The position numbers and the translations under genes were made by a program. From NCBI GenBank assembly GCA_944321525.1, contig CALULQ010000001.1, positions 114,700-178,699 on the forward strand: DNA of 64,000 nt, given 5' to 3'. Positions 44,563-53,094 of the stretch are shown here, in pieces (position 1 is the first letter of the stretch; each line of letters starts with the position of its first letter). Source of the stretch: an uncultured Paraprevotella sp. (lineage in GTDB: Bacteria; Bacteroidota; Bacteroidia; Bacteroidales; Bacteroidaceae). A model generated the notes under the pieces. The model saw only the letters and a program-made list of their open reading frames with translations. It ran no database searches and was not told the origin of the DNA.

Positions 44563-46059
44563 TTAAGGTTTACGGAAATATTTCCCCACCACGGGCAGGT
44601 TCTGCACCGGCAGGTCATGATATAGGATGTGTGCGATGAACAGGAGTATCAGCACGGTGTTGGCGCCCAGCCGTACCCACACGGGCCATGTGTCGGGAAG
44701 GAAAGCCATGATGGCGTAGAACAGCGCGGCGATGCAGACATAGGCGGCGATGCTCTTCAGCGGGTAGCGGATGGGATTCTTGCGCTGCCCCACGACGTAG
44801 GAGAGAATCATGGCAGTGGCATATCCGGCAAAGCCGCCCCAGGCGCAGGCCATGTAGCTGTATTTCGGGATGAAAGCGATGTTGACCACGAAGAGCACCA
44901 GACAGCCCGCGGCCGAGAACCAGGCGCCCCAGATGGTCTTGTCGATGAGTTTGTACCAGAAAGATAGATTGAAGTAGATGCCCATCATGATTTCGGCCGC
45001 CATGACGATGGGCACCACCCGCAGGCCCGGCCAATAGTCGGGGGCGATGATGTGCTTCAGGATGTCCATGTAGCCCACCACGCAGAGGAAGGCCAATAGC
45101 GTGAAGATGATGAAGAACTTCATGGCCTGGGCATACGTCTCGCCGCTGTTGCGGTCCTTGGCTTTGCCGAACACGAAGGGTTCGTAGGCGTAGCGGAACG
45201 CTTGGGTGATCATGGCCATGATCATGGCTATCTTGACGCAGGCGCCATAGACGGCCAGTTCCGACTTTCCCTCGGGGCCGCCGTACACGAGCGGGAAGAT
45301 GATTTTGTCCGCCGTCTGGTTCAGGATGCCCGCGATGCCGAGGATGAGGATGGGCCAACTGTATTGCCACATGCGCCGCATCAGTCCGGCATCGAAGCGA
45401 TACTTGAATCCTGTCAGTTCGGGGATGAAGAAGAAGGTGACCAACCCCGTGCTCACCAGATTGAGGATGAAGGCATAGCCCGGCCCGACGGAGGGATCGT
45501 AGATGAGGCCCACCGCGTCGGGATGGCGGGCATAGAGCGGGGGAAGGACGACGAAATAGAGGATGTTGAGCGCGATGTTGAGCACGATGAACAGCATCTT
45601 CAGCGCGAAGAACTTGATGGGGCGGTGCTGGTAGCGCAGCCAGGCGAAGGGGATGGCCTGGAAGGCGTCGAGGGCCACGCAGGCCGCCATGACGCCCACA
45701 TACTCCGGATGGTCGGCATAGCCCATGGCCGAGGCGATGGGAGAGAGGAACGTCAGCACGGCGGCCACGAAGAGCAGGGCCACGCCGCCCACCATCATGA
45801 GCGTGGTGCTGTAGACCGTCTGCGGATTCTCCCCGTCCTTGTTGGCAAAGCGGAACAGCGTGGTCTCCATGCCGAAGGTGAGGATCACCATGGCCAGCGC
45901 CACGTAGGCGTAGATATTGGTCACGATGCCGTATCCTCCGCTTTCCACCGTCATCTTGGCGGTGTAGAGCGGCACGAGCAAATAGTTCAGGAAGCGTCCG
46001 ATGATGCTGCTCAGTCCGTAGATGGCGGTGTCCTTTGCCACCGATTTCAGTCCAGCCAT
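44563..46059 (-). CDS. Wzx-like oligosaccharide flippase
   Basis: The 498-residue protein is predicted to have 12-14 membrane helices and begins VAKDTAIYGLSSIIGRFLNYLLVPLYT, the usual N-terminus of polysaccharide-transport (MOP superfamily) proteins. LFRFANKDGENPQTVYSTTLMM is also typical. Such proteins flip lipid-linked sugars across the inner membrane for surface glycan assembly. No glycosyltransferase genes are adjacent, so it may serve a conserved pathway encoded elsewhere. It follows the SpmAB-like gene by 20 bp. Confidence 0.9.
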   Translation of the reverse strand: MAGLKSVAKDTAIYGLSSIIGRFLNYLLVPLYTAKMTVESGGYGIVTNIYAYVALAMVILTFGMETTLFRFANKDGENPQTVYSTTLMMVGGVALLFVAAVLTFLSPIASAMGYADHPEYVGVMAACVALDAFQAIPFAWLRYQHRPIKFFALKMLFIVLNIALNILYFVVLPPLYARHPDAVGLIYDPSVGPGYAFILNLVSTGLVTFFFIPELTGFKYRFDAGLMRRMWQYSWPILILGIAGILNQTADKIIFPLVYGGPEGKSELAVYGACVKIAMIMAMITQAFRYAYEPFVFGKAKDRNSGETYAQAMKFFIIFTLLAFLCVVGYMDILKHIIAPDYWPGLRVVPIVMAAEIMMGIYFNLSFWYKLIDKTIWGAWFSAAGCLVLFVVNIAFIPKYSYMACAWGGFAGYATAMILSYVVGQRKNPIRYPLKSIAAYVCIAALFYAIMAFLPDTWPVWVRLGANTVLILLFIAHILYHDLPVQNLPVVGKYFRKP

Positions 46060-46079
46060 ATTCTTATGCGTTTATTGGT

Positions 46080-47315
46080 TCATGCTCCGAAGAAAAGATA
46101 GGCCACGGCGATGGCCGCCAGGATGCCGCCCAGGTCGGCCAGCAGGCCGCAGGTCACGGCGTGGCGCGTGTGCTTCACGCCCACGCTGCCGAAATAGACG
46201 GCCAATATATAAAAGGTGGTGTCCGTCGCGCCTTGGAAGATGCAGCTGAGCCGCCCCACGAAGGAGTCGGCCCCGTAGGTGGCCATGGCGTCCACCATCA
46301 TGCCCCGCGCCCCGCTGCCGCTCAGCGGCTTCATCAGGGCCGTGGGCAGTGCGCCCACGAAGTCGCTGTTCCCCCCGCAGGCTTCCACCAGCCAGCCGAT
46401 GCCCCCGATGAGCAGGTCCATGGCGCCCGACGCGCGGAACACGCCGATGGCCACCAGTATGGCCACCAGATAGGGGATGATGCGCACGGCGGTGGTGAAA
46501 CCGTCCTTGGCGCCCTCGATGAAGGCGTCGTAGACGTTGACACGCTTTCGCACGCCCGCCGCGATGAAGGCCATGATGATGGAGAAGAGCAGCACGTTGG
46601 CGATGGTGGTGCTCCATGCGTTCATTTCGTCCTTGTCCAGCTGGCTGAAGCCCCACACGATGGCCGCCACGGCCACGCAGGCTCCGCCGAGCGCCAAGAG
46701 GACAACGCGGTTGAGCAGGTTGATGCGTTGGTAAAGGCTGGTGACGATGATGCCCACCAGCGTGGACACGAACGTGGCCAGCAGTATGGGGATGAACACG
46801 TCCGTGGGCTGTGCCGCTCCCATCTGGGCGCGGTAGACGAGGATGCTCACCGGTATGATGGTCAGGCCCGACGTGTTGAGCACGAGGAACATGATCATCG
46901 GGTTGGTGGCCCGGTCTTTCTGGGGATTCAGTTCCTGCAGTCCCTCCATGGCTTTCAGGCCGAGCGGCGTGGCGGCATTGTCCAGCCCCAGCATGTTGGC
47001 CGAGATGTTCATGAAGATGTTGCCGATGACGGGATGGTTCTTGGGGATGTCGGGGAAGAGCTTGCAGAACAGCGGGCTGAGCCCCCGCGCCAGCCAGTCG
47101 ACCAGTCCGCCGCGCTCGCCGATTTTCATGATGCCCATCCACAGCGACAGCACGCCCGTCAGTCCGAGGGAAATCTCGAAGGCCGTCTTGGCCGAGTCGA
47201 AGGTGGAGTCCATGATGGCCGGGAAAGCGCTGGCGTCGCCCGCGAAGAGCAGCTTGCCTGCCGCTATGAGGAAGGCGATGGCGAAGAAGGCCACCCAGAT
47301 GTAATTCAGTACCAT
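46080..47315 (-). CDS. SpmA-SpmB-like fusion (nucleoside recognition/Gate domains)
   Basis: The 411-residue membrane protein carries two Gate-type units: the first (about 45-190) with SLGLTGVLSLWMGIMKIGE and ISANMLGLDNAATPLGLKAM, as in SpmA, and the second (about 255-411) with VRIIPYLVAILVAIGVFRASGAMD and CIFQGATDTTFYILAVYFGSVGVK, as in SpmB. The fused form is common in Bacteroidota and Proteobacteria that do not sporulate. The transported compound is unknown. It is the first gene of a four-gene operon and has a -7 element 26 bp upstream. Confidence 0.9.
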   Translation of the reverse strand: MVLNYIWVAFFAIAFLIAAGKLLFAGDASAFPAIMDSTFDSAKTAFEISLGLTGVLSLWMGIMKIGERGGLVDWLARGLSPLFCKLFPDIPKNHPVIGNIFMNISANMLGLDNAATPLGLKAMEGLQELNPQKDRATNPMIMFLVLNTSGLTIIPVSILVYRAQMGAAQPTDVFIPILLATFVSTLVGIIVTSLYQRINLLNRVVLLALGGACVAVAAIVWGFSQLDKDEMNAWSTTIANVLLFSIIMAFIAAGVRKRVNVYDAFIEGAKDGFTTAVRIIPYLVAILVAIGVFRASGAMDLLIGGIGWLVEACGGNSDFVGALPTALMKPLSGSGARGMMVDAMATYGADSFVGRLSCIFQGATDTTFYILAVYFGSVGVKHTRHAVTCGLLADLGGILAAIAVAYLFFGA

Positions 47316-47341
47316 AAGAATGCCGTTCTATAATTAAACGG

Positions 47342-47349
47342 CAAATTTA
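47342..47349 (-). promoter_or_regulatory. Promoter -7 element for the SpmAB-flippase-DUF389-DPP7 operon
   Basis: CAAATTTA reads TAAATTTG on the minus strand, 26 bp upstream of the start at 47315. Confidence 0.55.
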
Positions 47350-47549
47350 GCTAAAAAACATGATTATTACGCTTGTGTTACAGGAAAAAGTCCTGCCTGC
47401 CCCCTATCTTTGTGGCTTTTCAGGGGGGAGCGGCGGGAGTGCCTCAAGGCATGGCCTGCACGGAATGGCTGCGAACGGTTTCCGCGGCGCTGCCACCTCC
47501 GGCCGTCTCCGCCGTGGAAAACGGGACACGTGGAGCGCAATGCCGCAGC

Positions 47550-47606
47550 GTACTTTCCGCAAAGTACTCGAGTACTCTCCGCAGAGTACGGTTCTGGCCT
47601 CCGCAC
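47550..47606. repeat. Intergenic palindrome array, copy 5 (two units)
   Basis: Core 47550-47589: GTACTTTCCGCAAAGTAC, TCGA, GTACTCTCCGCAGAGTAC. CTCCGCAC follows at 47599-47606. It lies in the 454-bp gap 47316-47769 between divergent genes, about 150 bp from the ruvB promoter; no gene is seen there. Confidence 0.9.
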
Positions 47607-47756
47607 GCCGCCGCGCCGCATTGGGTAAGGCCGTGTCCTTTCAGGCGCCTGTTCGCCGGGCGCATTGCCGCGGAAACGCCGCCGGCGTCATGGGCATTTC
47701 TTGGGGAAGGCCGCATAAAAAGTGACGCGCATGCCCGTTTTGTGCCGAAAAGATAG

Positions 47757-47764
47757 TATCTTTG
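47757..47764 (+). promoter_or_regulatory. Promoter -7 element for ruvB
   Basis: TATCTTTG ends only 5 bp before the ATG at 47770, which predicts a leaderless or near-leaderless transcript. Confidence 0.65.
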
Positions 47765-47769
47765 CCGCG

Positions 47770-48804
47770 ATGGAAGAAGATTTTGACATACACCGCCCGC
47801 AACCGTCGCCCACCGAGCGCGAGTTCGAGAACGCCCTGCGCCCCCTGCAGTTCGGCGACTTCAGCGGGCAGAAGAAGGTGGTGGAAAACCTGAAAGTGTT
47901 CGTCGAGGCGGCCAAGTACCGCGGCGAGCCGCTCGACCACACCCTGCTCCATGGCCCTCCCGGACTGGGGAAGACCACGCTGAGCAACATCATTGCCAAC
48001 GAACTGGGCGTGGGCTTCAAGGTCACCTCCGGTCCCGTGCTCGACAAGCCCGGCGACCTGGCAGGCATCTTGACTTCGCTGGAGCCGAACGACGTGCTTT
48101 TCATCGACGAAATCCACCGCCTGAGTCCCGTGGTGGAGGAATACCTCTATTCGGCCATGGAGGACTACCGCATAGATATCATGATCGACAAGGGACCTTC
48201 GGCCCGCAGCATACAGCTGGACCTGAACCCCTTCACGCTGGTGGGGGCCACCACGCGCAGCGGACTGCTCACCGCTCCGCTCCGCGCCCGCTTCGGCATC
48301 AACCTCCATCTGGAGTACTACGACGCCGAGGTGCTTTCGCGCATCGTGGAGCGTTCGGCCCGCATCCTGGCCGTTCCCGTCGAGCACGACGCTGCCATGG
48401 AGATTGCCGGGCGCAGCCGCGGCACGCCGCGCATCGCCAACGCCCTGCTGCGGCGGGTGCGCGACTTTGCACAGGTGCGCGGTTCGGGACGGGTGGACAT
48501 GCCCATCGCCCGCTATGCCCTCGAGGCGCTCAACATCGACCGCTACGGACTGGACGAGATTGACAACAAAATCCTGCTCACCATCATCGACAAGTTCAAG
48601 GGCGGCCCCGTGGGCATCACCACCATCGCCACGGCCATCGGCGAGGATGCCGGGACGGTGGAGGAGGTCTACGAGCCCTTCCTCATCAAGGAGGGCTTCA
48701 TCAAGCGCACGCCCCGCGGGCGCGAGGTGACGGACCTGGCCTACAAACACCTGGGGCGGAGCCGCTTCGGCGCGGAGCTGCAAGGAACATTGTTTGATGA
48801 TTAA
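47770..48804 (+). CDS. ruvB: Holliday junction branch migration ATPase RuvB
   Basis: The 344-residue AAA+ protein has Walker [10 protein letters not shown] (Lys68), Walker B FIDEIHRL, the RuvB-specific [13 protein letters not shown] and [21 protein letters not shown], and a C-terminal winged helix ending with [19 protein letters not shown]. With RuvA it drives branch migration of Holliday junctions. The start is placed at 47770; a longer in-frame version from 47722 would begin upstream of the promoter -7 element. ybeY follows after 18 bp. Confidence 0.98.
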   Translation: MEEDFDIHRPQPSPTEREFENALRPLQFGDFSGQKKVVENLKVFVEAAKYRGEPLDHTLLHGPPGLGKTTLSNIIANELGVGFKVTSGPVLDKPGDLAGILTSLEPNDVLFIDEIHRLSPVVEEYLYSAMEDYRIDIMIDKGPSARSIQLDLNPFTLVGATTRSGLLTAPLRARFGINLHLEYYDAEVLSRIVERSARILAVPVEHDAAMEIAGRSRGTPRIANALLRRVRDFAQVRGSGRVDMPIARYALEALNIDRYGLDEIDNKILLTIIDKFKGGPVGITTIATAIGEDAGTVEEVYEPFLIKEGFIKRTPRGREVTDLAYKHLGRSRFGAELQGTLFDD

Positions 48805-48822
48805 GAAACGAAAGGAAACGAT

Positions 48823-49263
48823 ATGATTACGTACAATACCGACGGCGTGAAAATGCCGAAAATCAAAAAGCGCGAGAACACGGCGTGGGTGAAGGCCGTG
48901 GCGGCGGGGTATGGCAAAAAGGTGGGCGAGATTGCCTACATCTTCGTCGACGACGAGAAAATCCTCGAGGTGAACCGCCAATACCTGCAGCACGACTATT
49001 ACACGGACATCATCACCTTCGACTACACCGAGGGCGACGTGATTTCCGGCGACCTCTTCATCAGCCTGGACACGGTGAGGACGAACGCCGAACAGGTGGG
49101 GGCGGCTTACGAGCAGGAGCTGGACCGCGTCATCATCCACGGCATCCTGCATTTGTGCGGCATCAACGACAAGGGGCCCGGCGAACGGGCTGTCATGGAG
49201 GCGGCCGAGAACCGGGCGCTGGCCCTCCGGCCCTCTTTCGCGCAGGGACAGAAACAAGACTAA
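48823..49263 (+). CDS. ybeY: Endoribonuclease YbeY, rRNA maturation factor
   Basis: The 146-residue protein carries the UPF0054/YbeY signature: LQHDYYTDIITFDY and the metal-binding HGILHLCGIND, with His106 and His110. The third histidine of the usual HGxLHLxGxDH is not at the standard place (NDKGPGE follows), which I believe is usual in Bacteroidota members. YbeY processes the 16S rRNA 3' end and takes part in ribosome quality control. It is between ruvB and a methyltransferase gene, with 18 and 31 bp gaps, indicating co-transcription. Confidence 0.94.
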   Translation: MITYNTDGVKMPKIKKRENTAWVKAVAAGYGKKVGEIAYIFVDDEKILEVNRQYLQHDYYTDIITFDYTEGDVISGDLFISLDTVRTNAEQVGAAYEQELDRVIIHGILHLCGINDKGPGERAVMEAAENRALALRPSFAQGQKQD

Positions 49264-49294
49264 CTCTCAAACGGACAAAAAACAGAAGAACACC

Positions 49295-50077
49295 ATGCAA
49301 GAACGTCATTCCAACCGCGAGCGCTATTTCGACGAGCAGGCCCGCACGACCGAGAAATACTACATACCTTACATCCGCCAGTACTTGAAGGAGCTGCCCC
49401 ACGAGGTGTTGGAGGTGGGCTGCGGCGAAGGCGGCAACCTGTTGCCCTTCGCCCGCCTGGGCTGCGAGGTGACGGGCGTGGACATCACGGCCGGACGCAT
49501 CGACGAGGCGCGCCGCTTCTTCGCCGAGCGCGGCGCGCAAGGCACCTTCATCGCTTCCGACATTTTCAAGCTGAAGGAACTGGAGTGCAAGTTCTCTCTC
49601 ATACTGGTGCACGACGTGATTGAGCACATTGACGACAAGCGTGGTTTCCTGGAAGGCCTGAAGCGCTTCCTGGCGCCCGGCGGCGTGGTGTTCATCGCTT
49701 TCCCGGCCTGGCAGATGCCTTTCGGCGGCCACCAGCAAATCGCCCACAGCAAGGTGGTGTCCCACTTCCCCTTCCTCCACCTGCTGCCCGCATCGCTCTA
49801 CAAGGGCGTGCTGAAAGCTTGTGGCGAGAACGACCTCACGGTACGTGAGTTGCTGAACATCAAGCAGACGCGCTGCCCCATCGAGAAGTTCCAGAGCGCC
49901 CTCTATGCCACCGGCTACCGCGTCGTCGACCGCCAGCTCTATTTCATCAATCCCCACTACGAAACCAAGTTCGGCCTCACGCCGCGCCGCCTCGCCGGTC
50001 CGCTCTCTTCCGTCCCCTACGTCCGCAATTTCTTCTGCACCAGCTGCTTCTATCTCGTGCAGCCGGAGCGCGGGTGA
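49295..50077 (+). CDS. Class I SAM-dependent methyltransferase
   Basis: The 260-residue protein has the SAM-binding motif I VLEVGCGEGGNLLPFARLG (about residues 33-51), acidic motif II VTGVDITAGRID, and motif IV LILVHDVIEHIDDKRGFL, typical of the Methyltransf_11/UbiG-like group. No substrate domain is recognised. It follows ybeY by 31 bp. The sequence gives no hint whether it acts on lipids, quinones, RNA or protein. Confidence 0.88.
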   Translation: MQERHSNRERYFDEQARTTEKYYIPYIRQYLKELPHEVLEVGCGEGGNLLPFARLGCEVTGVDITAGRIDEARRFFAERGAQGTFIASDIFKLKELECKFSLILVHDVIEHIDDKRGFLEGLKRFLAPGGVVFIAFPAWQMPFGGHQQIAHSKVVSHFPFLHLLPASLYKGVLKACGENDLTVRELLNIKQTRCPIEKFQSALYATGYRVVDRQLYFINPHYETKFGLTPRRLAGPLSSVPYVRNFFCTSCFYLVQPERG

Positions 50078-50301
50078 CGCCTTTCCCTTGGCCGTGGATA
50101 TGGGTGCTCCCGGAGGGGGCTGTTTGCGATGTTTTCCGGATTTCATGTGGCGGAGTCCGGTGGTTTGCTTTCCTTTGAGCGCCTGCGGTTTGTGGTGGAA
50201 GCCAGTTTTCGTCGCGGCGGCGAAAAGCGCGGTGTGGCCTGCATTTCGGAAAAGATGGTGAATTTCCCGGCGGAATGTTGGGAAGGTGGGAGGAATATGT
50301 T

Positions 50302-50309
50302 TACCTTTG
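50302..50309 (+). promoter_or_regulatory. Promoter -7 element for the fucosidase gene
   Basis: TACCTTTG lies 29 bp before the ATG at 50339. The preceding 50078-50300 shows no other feature. Confidence 0.6.
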
Positions 50310-50338
50310 AAGGAACTTAACCATTTATCTGACAGCGT

Positions 50339-52585
50339 ATGAAAAAGTTCCTTCTTCTGATGTTTTTGTGCTGTGGCGCGTCGGGGTATGCGCAGCAGAC
50401 GGAGATTCCCTTTGAGAGTACTATTTTGGTGGAGGCGACCGACAGCGACGAGGAGGTCATCGCGAAGGCGGCTCATGTGGTGCCCACGGCCAACCAACTG
50501 GCGGCACTGAAAAACGAGTTCATCGCGTTCGTGCATTTCGGCCCTAATACCTTCACCCGTATGGAGTGGGGCAACGGCAAGGAGGATCCCCGGATTTTCG
50601 ACCTGAAGGAACTGCACACCGACCAGTGGTGCGAGGCCATGCGGGACGCCGGCATGAAGATGGTGGTGTTCACCGTGAAGCACCACGACGGCTTCGTGTT
50701 GTGGCAGAGCCGCTACACTGACCACGGCATCATGTCGACCGGCTACAAGGACGGGAAGGGCGACGTGCTGGGGGAACTGGCGGCTTCGTGCCGGAAATAC
50801 GGGCTGAAGCTGGGCATCTACCTGTCCCCGGCGGACTTGTACCAGATAGAAAGCCCCGGCGGGCTCTACGGCAACGGGAGCGCCTACACGCTGCGCACCA
50901 TTCCCCGCGAAGTGCCTGGGCGGCCTTTTGCCGACGGTCCCCGCTTCCAGTTCGTGGTGGACGACTACAACGAATATTTCCTGAACCAACTTTATGAACT
51001 GCTCACCGAATACGGGCCCATCCACGAGGTGTGGTTCGACGGCGCCCATCCCAAACGGCGCGGCGGACAAACCTACAACTACAAGGCGTGGCGCGAGCTG
51101 ATACGGACGCTGGCACCGCAGGCCACTATCTTTGGCCGCGAAGACGTGCGCTGGTGTGGCAACGAGGGCGGGCACACCCGCGAGAGCGAGTGGAACGTGA
51201 TTGCCGCCTACACCGAAGACCCGCGGACGAGCGACCAATTCCGCGACCTGTATGGCGACCTTGGCACGCGCGAGGTGTTGCTCAAGAAAGAGCGGCCCTA
51301 CTACCTGCATTATGAGCCGGCCGAGACCAACACGTCCATACGCGCGGGCTGGTTTTACCGCGACGACACTTACCAGGGCGTGAGGAATGCCGACGATGTT
51401 TTCGACATTTACGAGCGTGCCACGGGCGGGAACTCCATCTTCCTGCTCAACATACCGCCCAACCGTGAGGGGCGCTTCTCGCCGGCGGACGTGGCGGTGC
51501 TGAGGGAGACGGGCGAGCGCATCCGCGAAACCTACGGCACGGACTTGCTGGAGGGAGCCGAGGGGCCGGAATCCGTGCTGGACGGCGATGACGCCACGCA
51601 TGTCGTGCTGGACGGCGGGACGAAGGAATTGGTCTTCGCCTTGCCTGAACCGCGCACCGTGAACCGCCTGTTGCTGCAAGAGGCCGTGGCCACCCACAGC
51701 GAGCGGGTGGAACGGCACGCCGTGGACGCCTGGGTGGACGGGCAGTGGAAAGAGGTGGCGCAGGCCACGAACATCGGTTTCAAGCGCATCCTGCGCTTCC
51801 CGGACGTGACCACCGACAGGCTGCGCGTCCGCATTCTCGACTCGCGCCTCGCGCCGGCCATCAGCCGCGTGTCGGCCCACTACTACCGTCGGCGTCCGCC
51901 ACGCGTGTCGGCGGTGCGCGACGCGGAAGGCCGGGTGACCCTCCTGCCGGTGCAGGACACGTTCAGTTGGGCCAACTGGACCGCGCCACTCGACCAACGG
52001 CCGGAAGTAGGTTTCCCCGAAGGTTGCGCTGTATATTATACCACGGACGGGAGCGAACCCGACGAGCAGTCCGCGCGCTACGAGGCCCCCTTCGCCATGG
52101 AAAGCGGCGAACTGAAGGCCGTGGCCTTCCTCCACGGGGCGAAAGGGTCGGTCAGCACGGAACGGTTCGGTTTCGCCAAGCAGGGATGGAGCGTGTCGGC
52201 CGCAGGCGGGGAGCAGGAAGGGCATCCGGCCACGGCTGCCGTGGACGAGAATCCCGACACCTTCTGGCAGTCGGCCGATGGTGTGGAGCAGCCTTCGTTC
52301 ACCATCGACCTGGGCCGCGTGGCCACGGTGAAAGGTTTTGCCTATCGGCCTCCGCTCCAACCGGGCGTGGGCATGGCGGCCGCGGGCTACGTGGAGACGA
52401 GTCCCGACGGGCAGCAGTGGACGAAGGCGGAAGACTTCGTGTTCGGCAATCTGGTGAACGACCCCACGAAGCGTTATCTGCATTTCAACCGTCCGGTGGA
52501 AGGCGTGCGGCATGTCCGTCTGGTGGTGACGGAAATCACCGGTGGCGGCCGGTCGGTGGGCGCGGCCGAGTGGGACGTGTTCTGA
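50339..52585 (+). CDS. Alpha-L-fucosidase GH29 with chitobiase-like and F5/8 type C domains
   Basis: The 748-residue protein has a signal peptide ending GYAQ (about residue 19). The GH29 barrel (about 45-400) includes FVHFGPNTFTRMEWG, VVFTVKHHDGFVLWQS and the nucleophile Asp234 in HEVWFDGAHP. After a first beta-sandwich region (about 400-520) comes a chitobiase C-terminal-like module (YYTTDGSEPDEQSARYEAPF, about 560-600) and an F5/8 type C (CBM32-like) domain (about 615-748). It removes fucose from host or dietary glycans at the cell surface or in the periplasm. It is a single gene; no SusCD is adjacent. Confidence 0.93.
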   Translation: MKKFLLLMFLCCGASGYAQQTEIPFESTILVEATDSDEEVIAKAAHVVPTANQLAALKNEFIAFVHFGPNTFTRMEWGNGKEDPRIFDLKELHTDQWCEAMRDAGMKMVVFTVKHHDGFVLWQSRYTDHGIMSTGYKDGKGDVLGELAASCRKYGLKLGIYLSPADLYQIESPGGLYGNGSAYTLRTIPREVPGRPFADGPRFQFVVDDYNEYFLNQLYELLTEYGPIHEVWFDGAHPKRRGGQTYNYKAWRELIRTLAPQATIFGREDVRWCGNEGGHTRESEWNVIAAYTEDPRTSDQFRDLYGDLGTREVLLKKERPYYLHYEPAETNTSIRAGWFYRDDTYQGVRNADDVFDIYERATGGNSIFLLNIPPNREGRFSPADVAVLRETGERIRETYGTDLLEGAEGPESVLDGDDATHVVLDGGTKELVFALPEPRTVNRLLLQEAVATHSERVERHAVDAWVDGQWKEVAQATNIGFKRILRFPDVTTDRLRVRILDSRLAPAISRVSAHYYRRRPPRVSAVRDAEGRVTLLPVQDTFSWANWTAPLDQRPEVGFPEGCAVYYTTDGSEPDEQSARYEAPFAMESGELKAVAFLHGAKGSVSTERFGFAKQGWSVSAAGGEQEGHPATAAVDENPDTFWQSADGVEQPSFTIDLGRVATVKGFAYRPPLQPGVGMAAAGYVETSPDGQQWTKAEDFVFGNLVNDPTKRYLHFNRPVEGVRHVRLVVTEITGGGRSVGAAEWDVF

Positions 52586-52733
52586 CGCGGGCAGGGAGGC
52601 CCCGCCGGCAGGGGGCCGGTCCAAGGGCTTTTGGGGAAAAACTGCGGCAGGTGAGGCGGCCGATGTCCCTTTGTCCTCTTTTCTGCCGGTTCCCTTGCTG
52701 AATCCGGGCGGATGCCCTGCCGAGTGCCGGATT

Positions 52734-52795
52734 GTACTCTGCGGAGAGTACTCGAGTACTTGCCGCAGAGTACTCGCTTACCTTCCGCAAAGTAC
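52734..52795. repeat. Intergenic palindrome array, copy 6 (three units)
   Basis: Three units: GTACTCTGCGGAGAGTAC, TCGA, GTACTTGCCGCAGAGTAC, TCGC, TTACCTTCCGCAAAGTAC. The third unit and its spacer are slightly decayed. It lies in the 509-bp gap 52586-53094 between the fucosidase and dinB genes, which otherwise holds only the dinB promoter. Confidence 0.9.
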
Positions 52796-53082
52796 GCCGA
52801 TGGCGCCCGCAAGGTGTCGTGCGGCATTGCGCACGGGTGGTGTGCCGATGGCGGTGCAGGAGAGCTTTTCTTCAGGATTTTTCATGAAGCCCTGTCGTCA
52901 GGCGGCGAGTGCGAAACGCGGCCTGAAGGCAGGGCTTCCGTGTGCCGTGACTTGGAAATGCGGGTGCGGCGCTATTTCCTGACCGGGAGGGGGAGAGCAA
53001 ATATTATGTGGATGGTTTCCGCCCGGCCGCATTTCGGCAAAACTTCTCCGGCCGTTTGAGCCGTCGTGCGCCCGATTTTCAC

Positions 53083-53090
53083 TAATTTTG
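53083..53090 (+). promoter_or_regulatory. Promoter -7 element for dinB
   Basis: TAATTTTG ends 4 bp before the ATG at 53095, again predicting a leaderless or near-leaderless mRNA. No LexA-like box is obvious. Confidence 0.55.
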
Positions 53091-53094
53091 CGAC

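Noticed and set aside
40756..44625. Very long open frame on the plus strand opposite the DPP7 and DUF389 genes
   Set aside because: It mirrors two well-supported genes on the other strand, runs through the repeat and a terminator, and its translation is low-complexity Val/Gly/His-rich as expected for an antisense frame in high-GC DNA.
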